Source: Pigmentiphaga sp. NML030171 (GTDB lineage: Bacteria; Pseudomonadota; Gammaproteobacteria; Burkholderiales; Burkholderiaceae_B). Taken from it: 64,000 bases of DNA. Both the position numbers and the translations under genes were made by a program. Each line of letters starts with the position of its first letter. Position 1 is the first letter of the stretch. Of the stretch, positions 52,084 through 60,666 are shown piece after piece. The notes under the pieces were generated by a model. It had not been told where the DNA came from and did not search any database. It worked only from the letters and a program-made list of their open reading frames with translations. The DNA lies in assembly GCF_002188635.1 (NCBI RefSeq), contig NZ_NINX01000003.1, positions 21,426 to 85,425 of the forward strand. The letters are read 5' to 3'.

Positions 52084-52617
52084 ATGCTCAAGACCGCCGG
52101 CAACGAGTTCTGGCGCGACATCGCACCCATCGCCGACGTGTTCAAGCCCGATGCCAAGCCCGAGGTGCACATCGGCAACGCGCCCACCGACGACAGGAAG
52201 TGGTATGTCCCCTTCACCGACACGGTGGCCTCGCGGCCGCTGTGGATCTCGCCTTCCGAGAACCGCTGGTGCGACATCCTGCGCGCCGATGCCGCCGGGC
52301 TGGTCAACCGCCACTACCATCCGCACGAGGTGTTCGCCTACACGATCTCGGGCAAGTGGGGGTACCTGGAGCACGACTGGATCGCCACCGCGGGCGACTT
52401 CGTCTACGAGACGCCGGGCGAAGGCCACACGCTGGTGGCCTTCGAGCACGAGCAGCCGATGAAGGTCTTCTTCATCGTGAAGGGGCCGCTGATCTGGCTG
52501 GACGAGAAGGGCCAGTCCACCGGCCATTTCGACGTGCACGACTACATCGCGATGTGCCGCGCGCACTACGAGAAGATCGGGCTGGGCGCCGCCTACGTGG
52601 ATACCTTGTTCCGCTGA
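52084..52617 (+). CDS. 2,4'-dihydroxyacetophenone dioxygenase-like cupin
   Basis: 177 residues from the ATG at 52084, preceded by AGGAGG. It is a single-cupin protein of the size known for 2,4'-dihydroxyacetophenone dioxygenase, which splits the aryl ketone into 4-hydroxybenzoate and formate. Candidate iron ligands are His77 and His79 (NRHYHPHEVF), Glu96 (GYLEHDW) and His115 (GEGHTLVAF). An uncharacterised ChrR-like cupin is the alternative. It is first in an operon with a binding protein, amidase/formamidase and SDR. The formate or formyl chemistry would suit the amidase downstream. Confidence 0.72.
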   Translation: MLKTAGNEFWRDIAPIADVFKPDAKPEVHIGNAPTDDRKWYVPFTDTVASRPLWISPSENRWCDILRADAAGLVNRHYHPHEVFAYTISGKWGYLEHDWIATAGDFVYETPGEGHTLVAFEHEQPMKVFFIVKGPLIWLDEKGQSTGHFDVHDYIAMCRAHYEKIGLGAAYVDTLFR

Positions 52618-52662
52618 AACAGGCCCTGCGGGGCCCGATAACGACAACCAGGAGACGACATC

Positions 52663-53874
52663 ATGCAACGCAGGCAATTCGCGACCTTGCTCGCGGCGGC
52701 GGCCGCCACCGCGCTGGCGGCGCCGGCACTGGGCCAGTCCAAGGCCCCGGCCGAGATCCGCATCGGCTACGCCATTTCCAAGACCGGCGCCTACGCCGGC
52801 GGGGCCAGCACCACGGTGCTGCCCAACTACCAGATGTGGGCGGCCGACGTGCAGCAGGCCGGCGGCATCGAGATTGGCGGCAAGCGCGTGCCGGTCAGGT
52901 TCTTCGAGTACGACGACCGCAGCAACTCGGAAGAGGCCGTGCGCGCGGTGGAACGGCTCATCAACCAGGACAAGGTGGACTTCATCCTGCCGCCCTGGGG
53001 CACGGCCATGAACCTGGCGGTGGCTCCCATCCTGCACAAGCACAACTACCCCCACCTCGCCACCACGATGATCTCGGACCATATTCCGCAATTGCGCGAA
53101 CGCTGGTCCAATCTGTTCTTCTTCACGCTTACCTCCACGGACTACGCCAACGGCGTGGTGGACGTGCTGACGCGGCTGCGCGAGGAAGGCAAGATCAAGG
53201 GCAAGGTCGCCATCGTCAACGTGGCCGACCAGTTCGGCCTGGAGCTGTCGAAGGCCGCGCGCGAGGGCCTGAAGAAGGCGAAGTTCGACATCGTCTACGA
53301 CCAGAGCTACCCCCTGGGTTCGCAGGAGCTGCAGACCATCCTGAACGAGGTGCGCCGGCGCGAGCCGGAGGCCTTCCTGGCCTTCAGCTATCCACCCGAC
53401 ACCATGGCGCTGAACGACCAGGCCAAGGTCGTGGGCTTCAACCCCAAGGTGTTCTACACCGCGATCGGCACGGTGTTCCCGATGTTCAAGAACCGCTTCG
53501 GCGCCAATGCCGACGGCGTCATGGGCCTGGGCGGCGTCAGCGCCGAACTGCCCGTCACCCGCGACTACCGCGAGCGGCACCTTGCCATGTTCAAGCAGGA
53601 GGCGGACTACAACGGCAGCGCCGTCACCTACGCCACCCTGCAGATCCTGCAGCAGGCCATCACACGCGCGGGCTCCATCGACCGCAAGGCCGTGTCCGAG
53701 CAGATCCGCACCGGCAGCTTCGAGACCGTGCTGGGCCCCGTCAAGCTGACCAACCGCCTGTGGGCCGAGGCGTCCAGCGTGGGGCAATGGCAAGGCGGCG
53801 TGTTCCAGCCCATCTCGCCCAAGACCGCCATCGGCGTCAAGCCCGCCGTCTTTCCCAAGCCCGAATGGAAATGA
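52663..53874 (+). CDS. ABC transporter substrate-binding protein (Peripla_BP_6) without local permease
   Basis: 403 residues. Tat-like or Sec signal peptide (MQRRQFATLLAAAAATALAA, cleavage after PALGQ), then EIRIGYAISKTGAYAGGAST. The central AFSYPPDTMALNDQAK and the overall length fit HAAT/urea-amide-type receptors. No LivHMGF genes adjoin it, so it must share membrane components encoded elsewhere, perhaps one of the two Liv systems in this window. Its stop overlaps the amidase start (ATGA). Confidence 0.9.
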   Translation: MQRRQFATLLAAAAATALAAPALGQSKAPAEIRIGYAISKTGAYAGGASTTVLPNYQMWAADVQQAGGIEIGGKRVPVRFFEYDDRSNSEEAVRAVERLINQDKVDFILPPWGTAMNLAVAPILHKHNYPHLATTMISDHIPQLRERWSNLFFFTLTSTDYANGVVDVLTRLREEGKIKGKVAIVNVADQFGLELSKAAREGLKKAKFDIVYDQSYPLGSQELQTILNEVRRREPEAFLAFSYPPDTMALNDQAKVVGFNPKVFYTAIGTVFPMFKNRFGANADGVMGLGGVSAELPVTRDYRERHLAMFKQEADYNGSAVTYATLQILQQAITRAGSIDRKAVSEQIRTGSFETVLGPVKLTNRLWAEASSVGQWQGGVFQPISPKTAIGVKPAVFPKPEWK

Positions 53875-54896
53875 CGGCAGGGAACATGGTGGCCGATCAT
53901 GTGCTGCGCTGCGGTCCCGGCACGGTGGTGTGGGGCTTCCTGGGGCCGGACGTGCCGCCCGCGCTGCGCATACGTCCGGGCGACACGGTACGCATCGACA
54001 CGGTGAACGCCGTGGGCGTGCCGCTGCCGCCCGACGAGGCGCTGGCCTTCTTCACCCATCATGGCCTGCCCCTGGAGGGGCCGGTGGCCGAGATGCTGGA
54101 GATCATGCGCACCGTGCCCAAGGACGTCGGCCCGCACATCCTGACCGGCCCGGTCAGCGTGGAAGGCGCCGAGCCTGGCGACGTGCTGGCGGTGGAGATC
54201 CTGGCCGTGGCGCCGCGCGAGCCCGCGTACGGCGTCAACTTCGCCCGCCCCGGCGCGGGCGCGCTGCCGGGACTCCTGAAGGAACCGCGGCTCAAGCTGA
54301 TGCGCCATGACGTGGCGGGCGGCGTCGCCCGCTTCGACGAACGCATCGCCATCCCGCTGGCACCGTTCATGGGCACCATGGGCGTGGCGCCCACCCGCAA
54401 GGTGTCCTCGATCCCGCCCGGCCCCTTCGGCGGCAATCTGGACCTGAAGGATCTGCGGCCGGGGGCGGTGCTGTACCTGCCCGTGCAGGTCGCGGGCGCG
54501 GATTTCTTCGTCGGCGACGGGCACGCGGCGCAGGGCCACGGCGAGGTCAACCTGACCGGGCTCGAGACCTCGATGACCGGCGTCTTCCGCTTCGCGCTGC
54601 ACAAGGCCCGCGGCCTGCGCTGGCCCATGGCCGAGACCGACGAGCACTACATCGCCATGGGGCTGGACGAAGACCTGGACGCCGCCGCCGAGCTGGCTGT
54701 CTTACAGGCGGTGGCGGTACTGCGGCATTTCGGTGAATTGCCCGATGCCGATGCCTACGCGCTGGCCAGCCTGGCCGTGGATTTCGAAATCACCCAGCTG
54801 GTCGACGGCGTCAAGGGCGTCCACGGCCGCATCCCCAAGCGGCTGCTGGCCGCCTGCCCGCGCGCAACGGGCCGCCGGTGGGGCCCGCTGCCCTGA
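53871..54896 (+). CDS. Acetamidase/formamidase family protein
   Basis: 341 residues from the ATG at 53871; ATGs at 53865 and 53886 are also in frame. The FmdA/AmdA beta-fold is recognised by LRIRPGDTVRIDTVNAVGVP, AEPGDVLAVEILAVAPREP, the central FMGTMGVAP and PPGPFGGNLDLKDL, and the metal-binding DFFVGDGHAAQGHGEVN. It hydrolyses a short amide or formamide to acid plus ammonia. In the operon it follows the binding protein (4-bp overlap). It may process an amide imported by that receptor. Confidence 0.9.
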   Translation: MTAGNMVADHVLRCGPGTVVWGFLGPDVPPALRIRPGDTVRIDTVNAVGVPLPPDEALAFFTHHGLPLEGPVAEMLEIMRTVPKDVGPHILTGPVSVEGAEPGDVLAVEILAVAPREPAYGVNFARPGAGALPGLLKEPRLKLMRHDVAGGVARFDERIAIPLAPFMGTMGVAPTRKVSSIPPGPFGGNLDLKDLRPGAVLYLPVQVAGADFFVGDGHAAQGHGEVNLTGLETSMTGVFRFALHKARGLRWPMAETDEHYIAMGLDEDLDAAAELAVLQAVAVLRHFGELPDADAYALASLAVDFEITQLVDGVKGVHGRIPKRLLAACPRATGRRWGPLP

Positions 54897-54927
54897 ACGC
54901 CTTCCTCCTTTTCACCGGACACGACTC

Positions 54928-55689
54928 ATGAACATGAAAGACCAGGTCTGCATCGTCACCGGCGGTGCCGGCAGCCTCGGGCTGCACAGCGCGCTGGCCA
55001 TGCTGGAACAGGGTGCGCGCGTCCTGCTGGTGGACCGGCACGCCGACGCGCTGGAAGCCGCCCGCGCCCAGGCGGCCGGCCACGGCGATCGGGTGGCGAC
55101 CTTCGCCGGCGACGCCACCGACCCGGGGCAGGCCCGCGCCTACGTCGACGACGCGCTGCGGCGCTGGGGGCGGCTGGACGTGCTGGTCTGCAATGCCGGC
55201 ATCAACGGCGCCATCCGGCCCATCGCCGACTACCCCGACGACGTGTTCGACGCGGTCATGGCCGTCAACGTCAAGGGCACCTTTCTGGCTTGCAAGCATG
55301 CCCTGCCCCGCATGGCCGACGGCGGCAGCATCGTCATCGTCTCCAGCGTCATGGGCGTGACGGCCGACCCCGGCGTGTGCGCCTACGCCACCTCCAAGCA
55401 CGCGCTGATCGGCCTGATGCGCGTGGCCGCCAAGGAAGCCGCCGGCCGCGGCATACGCGTCAACGTCGTCGCTCCCGGCCCCATCGCCAACGACTTCCAG
55501 GCGGACATCGAACGCCGGCTGGGCGAGGTGCTGGGCCTGGACGCCACCCGGATGCTGGACGAGGCCATTCCGCTGGGCCGCCACGCGCGTGTCGAGGAAA
55601 TCGCGCAGACGGTGCTGTTCCTGGCTTCGCCGCAAGGCAGCTTTTCCACCGGCAGCGTCTTCATGGCCGACGGCGGCATGCACATCTGA
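54928..55689 (+). CDS. Short-chain dehydrogenase/reductase (SDR)
   Basis: 253 residues. Classical features: TGGAGSLG cofactor loop at 11-18, Asp36 (VDRHAD) for NAD preference, CNAG at 88-91, and catalytic Ser140, Tyr153 and Lys157 (YATSK). The C-terminal SVFMADGGMHI is typical. It lies 31 bp after the amidase gene and is probably the last gene of the cupin operon, reducing a ketone or oxidising an alcohol in the same pathway. Confidence 0.9.
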   Translation: MNMKDQVCIVTGGAGSLGLHSALAMLEQGARVLLVDRHADALEAARAQAAGHGDRVATFAGDATDPGQARAYVDDALRRWGRLDVLVCNAGINGAIRPIADYPDDVFDAVMAVNVKGTFLACKHALPRMADGGSIVIVSSVMGVTADPGVCAYATSKHALIGLMRVAAKEAAGRGIRVNVVAPGPIANDFQADIERRLGEVLGLDATRMLDEAIPLGRHARVEEIAQTVLFLASPQGSFSTGSVFMADGGMHI

Positions 55690-55759
55690 TGCGGTGTTTG
55701 CCTCAAGTCCCGGGTAGCGGGGCCGTTAATCCGGCCATGCTCCATCCGAACCCGATGCC

Positions 55760-56197
55760 ATGCCGCCCGTAACGCCCATTTCCGCTTCGCTGTCGAACTC
55801 GCACCTGCGGCTGTCGGGCGACATGAATGGTCAGGCGAACGCCCCTGCGGCCGATGCCTCGGCCGTCCTGCGGGGCCTGGGCGCGCCGGCCGGCGAAAAG
55901 GCGAAGGCCAAGGCCGCCGAGGCGGACAGCGGCGACAGCAGCGATTCCTTCGCGGTGAAGGCGCTGAAGAAGCGCATCAAGGAGCTGCAGAAGCAACTGG
56001 CGCAGGCCCAGGCGGAAATGGAGCGCGTGCGCGCCAGTTCGATGTCGGCCGAAGCCAAGGCTCGGGCCATGGCCTCCGCGCAGTCACGCATCAACAGCCT
56101 GGCCGGCGCGCTGCAGACGGCGATGTCCGAGCTGGCCAAGGAACTCGAGCGGTCCGGCTCCGGCGCCGCCGGCTCGCTGGTGGATACGCGGGCCTGA
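55760..56197 (+). CDS. Small coiled-coil protein of unknown function (FlxA-like)
   Basis: 145 residues, alanine-rich. A single long amphipathic helix fills residues about 62-130: KALKKRIKELQKQLAQAQAE, then SAEAKARAMASAQSRINSLA. The N-terminal 60 residues are disordered (NAPAADASAVLRGLG). There is no signal peptide, cysteine or enzyme motif. FlxA-like proteins share this architecture. It sits between the SDR gene and the convergent LysR gene with no obvious partner; an ATG at residue 22 is an alternative start. No function can be assigned. Confidence 0.65.
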   Translation: MPPVTPISASLSNSHLRLSGDMNGQANAPAADASAVLRGLGAPAGEKAKAKAAEADSGDSSDSFAVKALKKRIKELQKQLAQAQAEMERVRASSMSAEAKARAMASAQSRINSLAGALQTAMSELAKELERSGSGAAGSLVDTRA

Positions 56198-56201
56198 AGC
56201 C

Positions 56202-56242
56202 TAGGGCCTGCTCCCGCTGCAACGAGGCCCGCACAGGCCCTA
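56202..56242. terminator. Convergent-gene hairpin (possible bidirectional terminator)
   Basis: A perfect 9-bp stem, TAGGGCCTG / CAGGCCCTA (56202-56210 and 56234-56242), closes a 23-base loop between the small coiled-coil gene and the convergent LysR gene, including the LysR stop codon. No T-tract follows on either side, so termination is only suggested. Confidence 0.35.
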
Positions 56243-57253
56243 ACAGCGGTCGGCGCCCCGGCCGGCCGCCTCCACCGACGTCAGCGCGGCGCCGACGGCG
56301 CCCTGCCCGTTCCCCGCTGGCGGCAGACCGCCGGCCGGCCCCGGCCATGGCGTCCTGTCGCGCATGGCCGGATCGGCCCTGAGCAGTTCGGCGATGAACT
56401 CGATGACGACGCGCGTGCGCAGCGGCAGGTTGCGGCGCGACGGATAGACGATGTAGAGCGGCAGGCGAGCCGGCGGGAACTCCGGCAATAGCGAGACCAG
56501 CCGCCCCGCGTCCAGGTCGTCGGCCACCATCAGGTGCGACAGGATGGCGATGCCGTTGCCGCCCAGCACGGCCTGGTGCACGGCCGATGCATTGTTCGCC
56601 CGCAGCCGGCACGGCACGTTCACCGAGAACTGCCCCTCGGCGGCCTCGAACCACCAGGTATCGTCCTTGCCCCAGCGGCTGTAGACCACGCACTCGTGGT
56701 GGCGCAGGTCCTGGGGCGACCGGGGCGCGGTCCGGCCGGCCAGGTAGGACGGCGCGGCCACCAGGAAGGCCGAAGTCATGCCCACCCGCCGCGAGATCAG
56801 CGAACTGTCGTCGATGGGCCCCAGGCGCACTTCCAGGTCCAGGCCGTCCTCGATCAGGTTGCTGGTGCTGTCGCGCACCACCATGTCCAGGCTCAGGCCG
56901 GGATGGCTGTCGAGCAGGTCGCGCACGTGGTTGCAGATGTGCAGGGCCAGCGGCGCGGGCAGGCTGAGCCGGACCTTGCCGGTGGGCCGGGCCTGGTCCG
57001 GACTGGCGGACACGCTCAGGCTCTCGGCGGCCTCGACCAGGCTGCGGGCGGCGGGCAGCAGGTTGCGCCCTTCCTCGGTCAGCACCACGCCGGTCGTGCT
57101 GCGCTGGACCAGCCGCATGCCGACGTGTTCTTCCAGCGCGCGCACCTGCCGGGAAACGGCGGGCTGGGTGACGCCGCGTTCGTTGGCGACCACCGAGAAC
57201 GAGCCGGTTTCCGCGACGCGCAGGAAAGCGAGGAGCGAGGAAATCAGGTCCAT
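56240..57253 (-). CDS. LysR-family transcriptional regulator
   Basis: 337 residues. The winged helix (ISSLLAFLRVAETGSFSVVA, then VTQPAVSRQVRALEEHVGMRLVQRSTT) and a CrgA-type effector domain from KVRLSLPAPLALHI are intact. The final ~25 residues (PWPGPAGGLPPAGNGQGAVG) are a low-complexity tail. It is divergent from the lyase/Liv operon at 57403, with an AT-rich patch at 57294-57321 between them that probably holds promoters and operator. It is the likely regulator of that operon. Confidence 0.9.
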   Translation of the reverse strand: MDLISSLLAFLRVAETGSFSVVANERGVTQPAVSRQVRALEEHVGMRLVQRSTTGVVLTEEGRNLLPAARSLVEAAESLSVSASPDQARPTGKVRLSLPAPLALHICNHVRDLLDSHPGLSLDMVVRDSTSNLIEDGLDLEVRLGPIDDSSLISRRVGMTSAFLVAAPSYLAGRTAPRSPQDLRHHECVVYSRWGKDDTWWFEAAEGQFSVNVPCRLRANNASAVHQAVLGGNGIAILSHLMVADDLDAGRLVSLLPEFPPARLPLYIVYPSRRNLPLRTRVVIEFIAELLRADPAMRDRTPWPGPAGGLPPAGNGQGAVGAALTSVEAAGRGADRC

Positions 57254-57402
57254 GGCGAGCTTTCCAGGATACGCCTGCGGCGGGCCGCGCTTCCATACTT
57301 TTTCTACGAACGATTATACGGTCGGCGCTCCTAGTGCCGCGGGTCGATAGTGCCTAGCATTCGCTCGACATGAAGGTGGACCCACACGTACAGGTAGCAT
57401 CG

Positions 57403-57918
57403 ATGAACACGCAATCGGAATTGCCCACCGGCCCCAGCAAGGCCGAGATGATGCAGGCGGTCAGGGAACTGCTGGACTTCATCGGCCGCCGCCCGCTCGG
57501 CCCCGAGCTGGAAGCGGCCTTGAACGAGCGCTACGGCGCGCACACCGAAGGCTATGCCCGCCTGCTGGCGCTGCTACGCCGCGGCATAGGCGAAGGCTGG
57601 TCCTGCTATGCGGAGATAGACGGTCCGGACTACCGGCGAGGGCGGATCGCGCATGCCTCGCCCGACACGGATGGATTCACGGTGGAAAGCGGCTGCCTGC
57701 GCAACGTGCCGGGCCACTACCACCGGCACCCGCTGGGCGAGATCAACATGATCGGCCCCGTGGACGAGACCGGCCGCTTCTGCGGCGCAGGCGCGGGCTG
57801 GAAGGTCTTTCCGCCCGACAGCTCGCACTTCCCGACCGTCACGGGCGGCATGGTCACCATGCTGTTCTTCCTGCCCGGCGGCCAGATCGAATACAGGAAC
57901 CCGCCGTCGGCGGCCTGA
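57403..57918 (+). CDS. 4-hydroxylaminobenzoate lyase-like (PnbB/DUF4863) protein
   Basis: 171 residues from the ATG at 57403 (AGGTAG upstream); an ATG at 57370 is in frame. The C-terminal half, PGHYHRHPLGEINMIGPVDE, then GAGWKVFPPDSSHFPTVTGG and LFFLPGGQIEYRNP, matches my recollection of the PnbB family. That enzyme converts 4-hydroxylaminobenzoate to protocatechuate with release of ammonia. The His-rich HYHRHPLGE segment is a likely active or metal site. It is the first gene of an operon with an importer and two flavin reductases, consistent with nitroaromatic use. The exact substrate is inferred. Confidence 0.6.
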   Translation: MNTQSELPTGPSKAEMMQAVRELLDFIGRRPLGPELEAALNERYGAHTEGYARLLALLRRGIGEGWSCYAEIDGPDYRRGRIAHASPDTDGFTVESGCLRNVPGHYHRHPLGEINMIGPVDETGRFCGAGAGWKVFPPDSSHFPTVTGGMVTMLFFLPGGQIEYRNPPSAA

Positions 57919-57981
57919 ACGGCGCCTTTCTTGCAGCACCCCGGTTCCCATCTCAACGTTCCACATCCAGGGGTATCCATC

Positions 57982-59154
57982 ATGCACGTCAAATGGCTCG
58001 CATTGCCGCTCGCAATGCTGTTGGGAATGTCCGCCCACGCCGCGGACAAGGTGAAGATAGGTTTCATCAGCACGCTGTCGGGGCCGCTGGCGGCGCTGGG
58101 AACGGAAATCCGGGACGGGTTCCGGCTCGGCCTGGACGAGACCGGCAACCGGATGGGCGGCCTGCCCGTCGAGGTGGTCGAGGGCGACGACCAGGCCAAT
58201 CCCGGCATCGGCAAACAGCTGGCCGACAAGTTCATCAAGCGCGACAAGGTCGACTTCATGACCGGCGTGGTGTATTCGAACGTGATGATGGCGGTGGGCG
58301 CCCCCACCTTCGCGGCCCGGACGTTCTACATCAGCGCCGCGGCGGGCCCGGCCTCGCTGGCCGGCGCGCAGTGCAACCCGTACTTCTTCGGGCTGGCCTG
58401 GCAGAACGACGGGCAGAGCGAGGCCATGGGCCGCCACATGAGCGACAAGGGCTACCAGCGCGTGGTCATCATGGCGCCCAACTACACGGGCGGCAAGGAA
58501 AACCTGGAAGGCTTCAAGCGCACCTTCAAGGGCACCGTGGCCGACGAGATCTACGTCAAGCTGGGCGAACTGGACTTCGCCTCCGAGATCGCCAGGATCC
58601 GCGCCCAGAAACCCGATGCGCTGTTCTTCTTCCTGCCGGGCGGCATGGGCATCAACTTCATCAAGCAGTTCCAGGCCGCGGGACTGGCGCGCGAGGTGCC
58701 GTACTTCGTGCCAGGCTATTCCGCCGACGAGGACACCATCCAGGCATTGGGCGACGCGATGGTGGGACTGCAGAATTCGTCGCACTGGGCATGGGACCTG
58801 GACAATGCCGCCAACCGCAACTTCGTCGCGCGCTTCCAGCAGCGCTACGGCCGGCTGCCGTCGATGTACGCCTTCCAGGGCTATGACGTGGTGCGCCTGC
58901 TGGACCGCGCGGTGGCCGACGTGAAGGGGAAGATCGAGGACAAGCGCGCGCTGCACGACGCCATCGCCGCGGCGCGCTTTGAGTCCGTGCGAGGCCCCTT
59001 CAAGTTCAACACCAACCAGTTCCCGATCAACGACTTCTATTTGCGCGTGGTGCAGAAGGACGAGTCCGGCCGCGTCACCAACAAGACGATCGGCAAGATC
59101 ATGACGGCGCATACCGACAGCTATGCCGGCGCCTGCAAGATGAAGAACCCCTGA
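57982..59154 (+). CDS. ABC transporter substrate-binding protein (Peripla_BP_6, HAAT family)
   Basis: 390 residues from the ATG at 57982. Signal peptide MHVKWLALPLAMLLGMSAHA, then ADKVKIGFISTLSGPLAALG. It resembles the receptor at 6242-7408 in length, in the NYTGGKENLEGFKRTFKG segment and in the C-terminal SYAGACK. It lies 63 bp after the lyase gene and ahead of livHMGF, so it is the receptor of that importer. An aromatic carboxylate ligand is likely from context. Confidence 0.92.
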   Translation: MHVKWLALPLAMLLGMSAHAADKVKIGFISTLSGPLAALGTEIRDGFRLGLDETGNRMGGLPVEVVEGDDQANPGIGKQLADKFIKRDKVDFMTGVVYSNVMMAVGAPTFAARTFYISAAAGPASLAGAQCNPYFFGLAWQNDGQSEAMGRHMSDKGYQRVVIMAPNYTGGKENLEGFKRTFKGTVADEIYVKLGELDFASEIARIRAQKPDALFFFLPGGMGINFIKQFQAAGLAREVPYFVPGYSADEDTIQALGDAMVGLQNSSHWAWDLDNAANRNFVARFQQRYGRLPSMYAFQGYDVVRLLDRAVADVKGKIEDKRALHDAIAAARFESVRGPFKFNTNQFPINDFYLRVVQKDESGRVTNKTIGKIMTAHTDSYAGACKMKNP

Positions 59155-59174
59155 CAGAATCACGAGGATCAATC

Positions 59175-59753
59175 ATGGCAGCTCCCAAGATACTTGCTTT
59201 CGCCGGCAGCTCGCGCGGCGCGTCGCTGAACAAGCTGCTGCTGGCGGTGGCGGCCGACGGCGCCCGCGCGGCCGGCGCCGAGGTCACGCAGGTCGACCTG
59301 CGCGACTACCCCATGCCGATCTACGACGGCGACGACGAAATGCAGTCCGGCGTACCCGACAACGCGCTGGTCCTGCGCAGCCTCATCGCCGGCCACGACG
59401 GCCTGCTGGTGGCCACCCCCGAGTACAACGGATCGGTCACCGCCCTGCTCAAGAACGCGCTGGACTGGTGCTCGCGCCCGATCAACGGCGAGGACGGCCT
59501 GCTGCCCTACCGGGGCAAGACGGTGGCGCTGCTGGCGGCCTCGATGAGCCCCTTCGGCGGCATACGCTCGGTCACCCACGCGCGCGGCATCTTCAACAAG
59601 ATGGGCGCGATCGTGCTGCCCGACGAAGTGCTGCTGCCGCAGGCCCAGCACGCCTTCGACGCCGGCGGCAACCTGCTGAACGAAACCGCGCGCCAGCTTG
59701 CCCGTCAACTGGGGGCGGCGCTGGCCGCGAAGGCAAGGCGAGGCGGCTCATGA
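59175..59753 (+). CDS. NAD(P)H-dependent FMN reductase (flavodoxin-like; possible nitroreductase)
   Basis: 192 residues. FMN-binding motifs are the N-terminal ILAFAGSSRGASLNK loop and TPEYNGSVTALLKNALDW. Members of this family reduce FMN, quinones, azo bonds or nitro groups. It is inserted between the receptor and permease genes, 20 bp after the former and overlapping livH by 4 bp, so its activity must be tied to the imported substrate. If the first gene is a hydroxylaminobenzoate lyase, nitro-group reduction would complete the route. Confidence 0.88.
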   Translation: MAAPKILAFAGSSRGASLNKLLLAVAADGARAAGAEVTQVDLRDYPMPIYDGDDEMQSGVPDNALVLRSLIAGHDGLLVATPEYNGSVTALLKNALDWCSRPINGEDGLLPYRGKTVALLAASMSPFGGIRSVTHARGIFNKMGAIVLPDEVLLPQAQHAFDAGGNLLNETARQLARQLGAALAAKARRGGS

Positions 59754-60664
59754 GCACGGTCATCGAGTCCGCGCTGAACGGCGTCCAGTTCGGCCTGATG
59801 CTGTTCCTGCTGGCCGCCGGGCTGACGCTGGTGTTCGGCATCATGGACATGATCAACCTGGCCCACGGTTCGCTGTACATGTTCGGCGCCTACCTGACCG
59901 CCGCGCTGGTCGAGCCCACCGGGTCGTTCCTGCTGGCGATGCTGGTGGCGATGCTGGCCACGGCGGCCATCGGCATGCTGCTGGAGATGACCGTGCTGCG
60001 CACGCTGTACCAGCGCGATCACCTGTCGCAGGTGCTGGCGACGTTCGCGCTGATCCTGATCGGCAACGAAGTCGTGCGCATGATCTGGAGCCCGCAGCCG
60101 CGCCGGCTGGCGCTGCCCGAACTGTTCTCGGGCCCGGTCGACCTGGGGGCCGGCATCCAGTATCCGTCCTATCGCCTGCTGGTGATAGGCGTGGGCCTGG
60201 CGGTGGCCCTGCTGCTGTACCTGGTGGTGGCGCGCACGCGCGTCGGCATGTGGGTGCGGGCGGGTGCCTCCAACCGCGAGATGGCGACCGTCATGGGCGT
60301 GGACATCAGGCGCCTGTTCACGCTGGTGTTCGGCCTGGGCGCGCTGCTGTGCGCCGTGGCCGGCGCGTTGCTGGGGCCGCTGCTGTCGGTCCAGGTGGGC
60401 ATGGGCGAGAGCATCCTGATCCTGGCTTTCGTGGTGGTCGTGATCGGCGGCATCGGCTCGATCCGCGGCGCGCTGGCCGGCTCGCTGATGGTGGGCATGG
60501 TCGATACCGTCGGCCGCACGCTGGTGCCCGACGCGCTGGGCACGGTGTTCTCGCCCGCCGTCGCCTCGAACCTGGGACCGACGCTGGCGTCGATCCTGAT
60601 CTATGTCCTGATGGCGGCCGTGCTGTTCTGGAAACCGCAGGGCCTGTTTCCTGCACGGGGGTAA
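59750..60664 (+). CDS. livH: Branched-chain-type ABC transporter permease LivH
   Basis: 304 residues from the ATG at 59750 (ATGA overlap with the reductase stop). The sequence LTLVFGIMDMINLAHGSLYM, the cytoplasmic loop RAGASNREMATVMGVD and VVVIGGIGSIRGA match LivH, and align with the permease at 5334-6239. It forms the channel with the LivM protein encoded 2 bp downstream. Confidence 0.92.
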   Translation: MSTVIESALNGVQFGLMLFLLAAGLTLVFGIMDMINLAHGSLYMFGAYLTAALVEPTGSFLLAMLVAMLATAAIGMLLEMTVLRTLYQRDHLSQVLATFALILIGNEVVRMIWSPQPRRLALPELFSGPVDLGAGIQYPSYRLLVIGVGLAVALLLYLVVARTRVGMWVRAGASNREMATVMGVDIRRLFTLVFGLGALLCAVAGALLGPLLSVQVGMGESILILAFVVVVIGGIGSIRGALAGSLMVGMVDTVGRTLVPDALGTVFSPAVASNLGPTLASILIYVLMAAVLFWKPQGLFPARG

Positions 60665-60666
60665 CC

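Noticed and set aside
51975..54896. 973-residue plus-strand frame covering the cupin, receptor and amidase region
   Set aside because: Only its last third (acetamidase/formamidase) has real homology. The first two thirds are out of frame with the genuine cupin and receptor genes.
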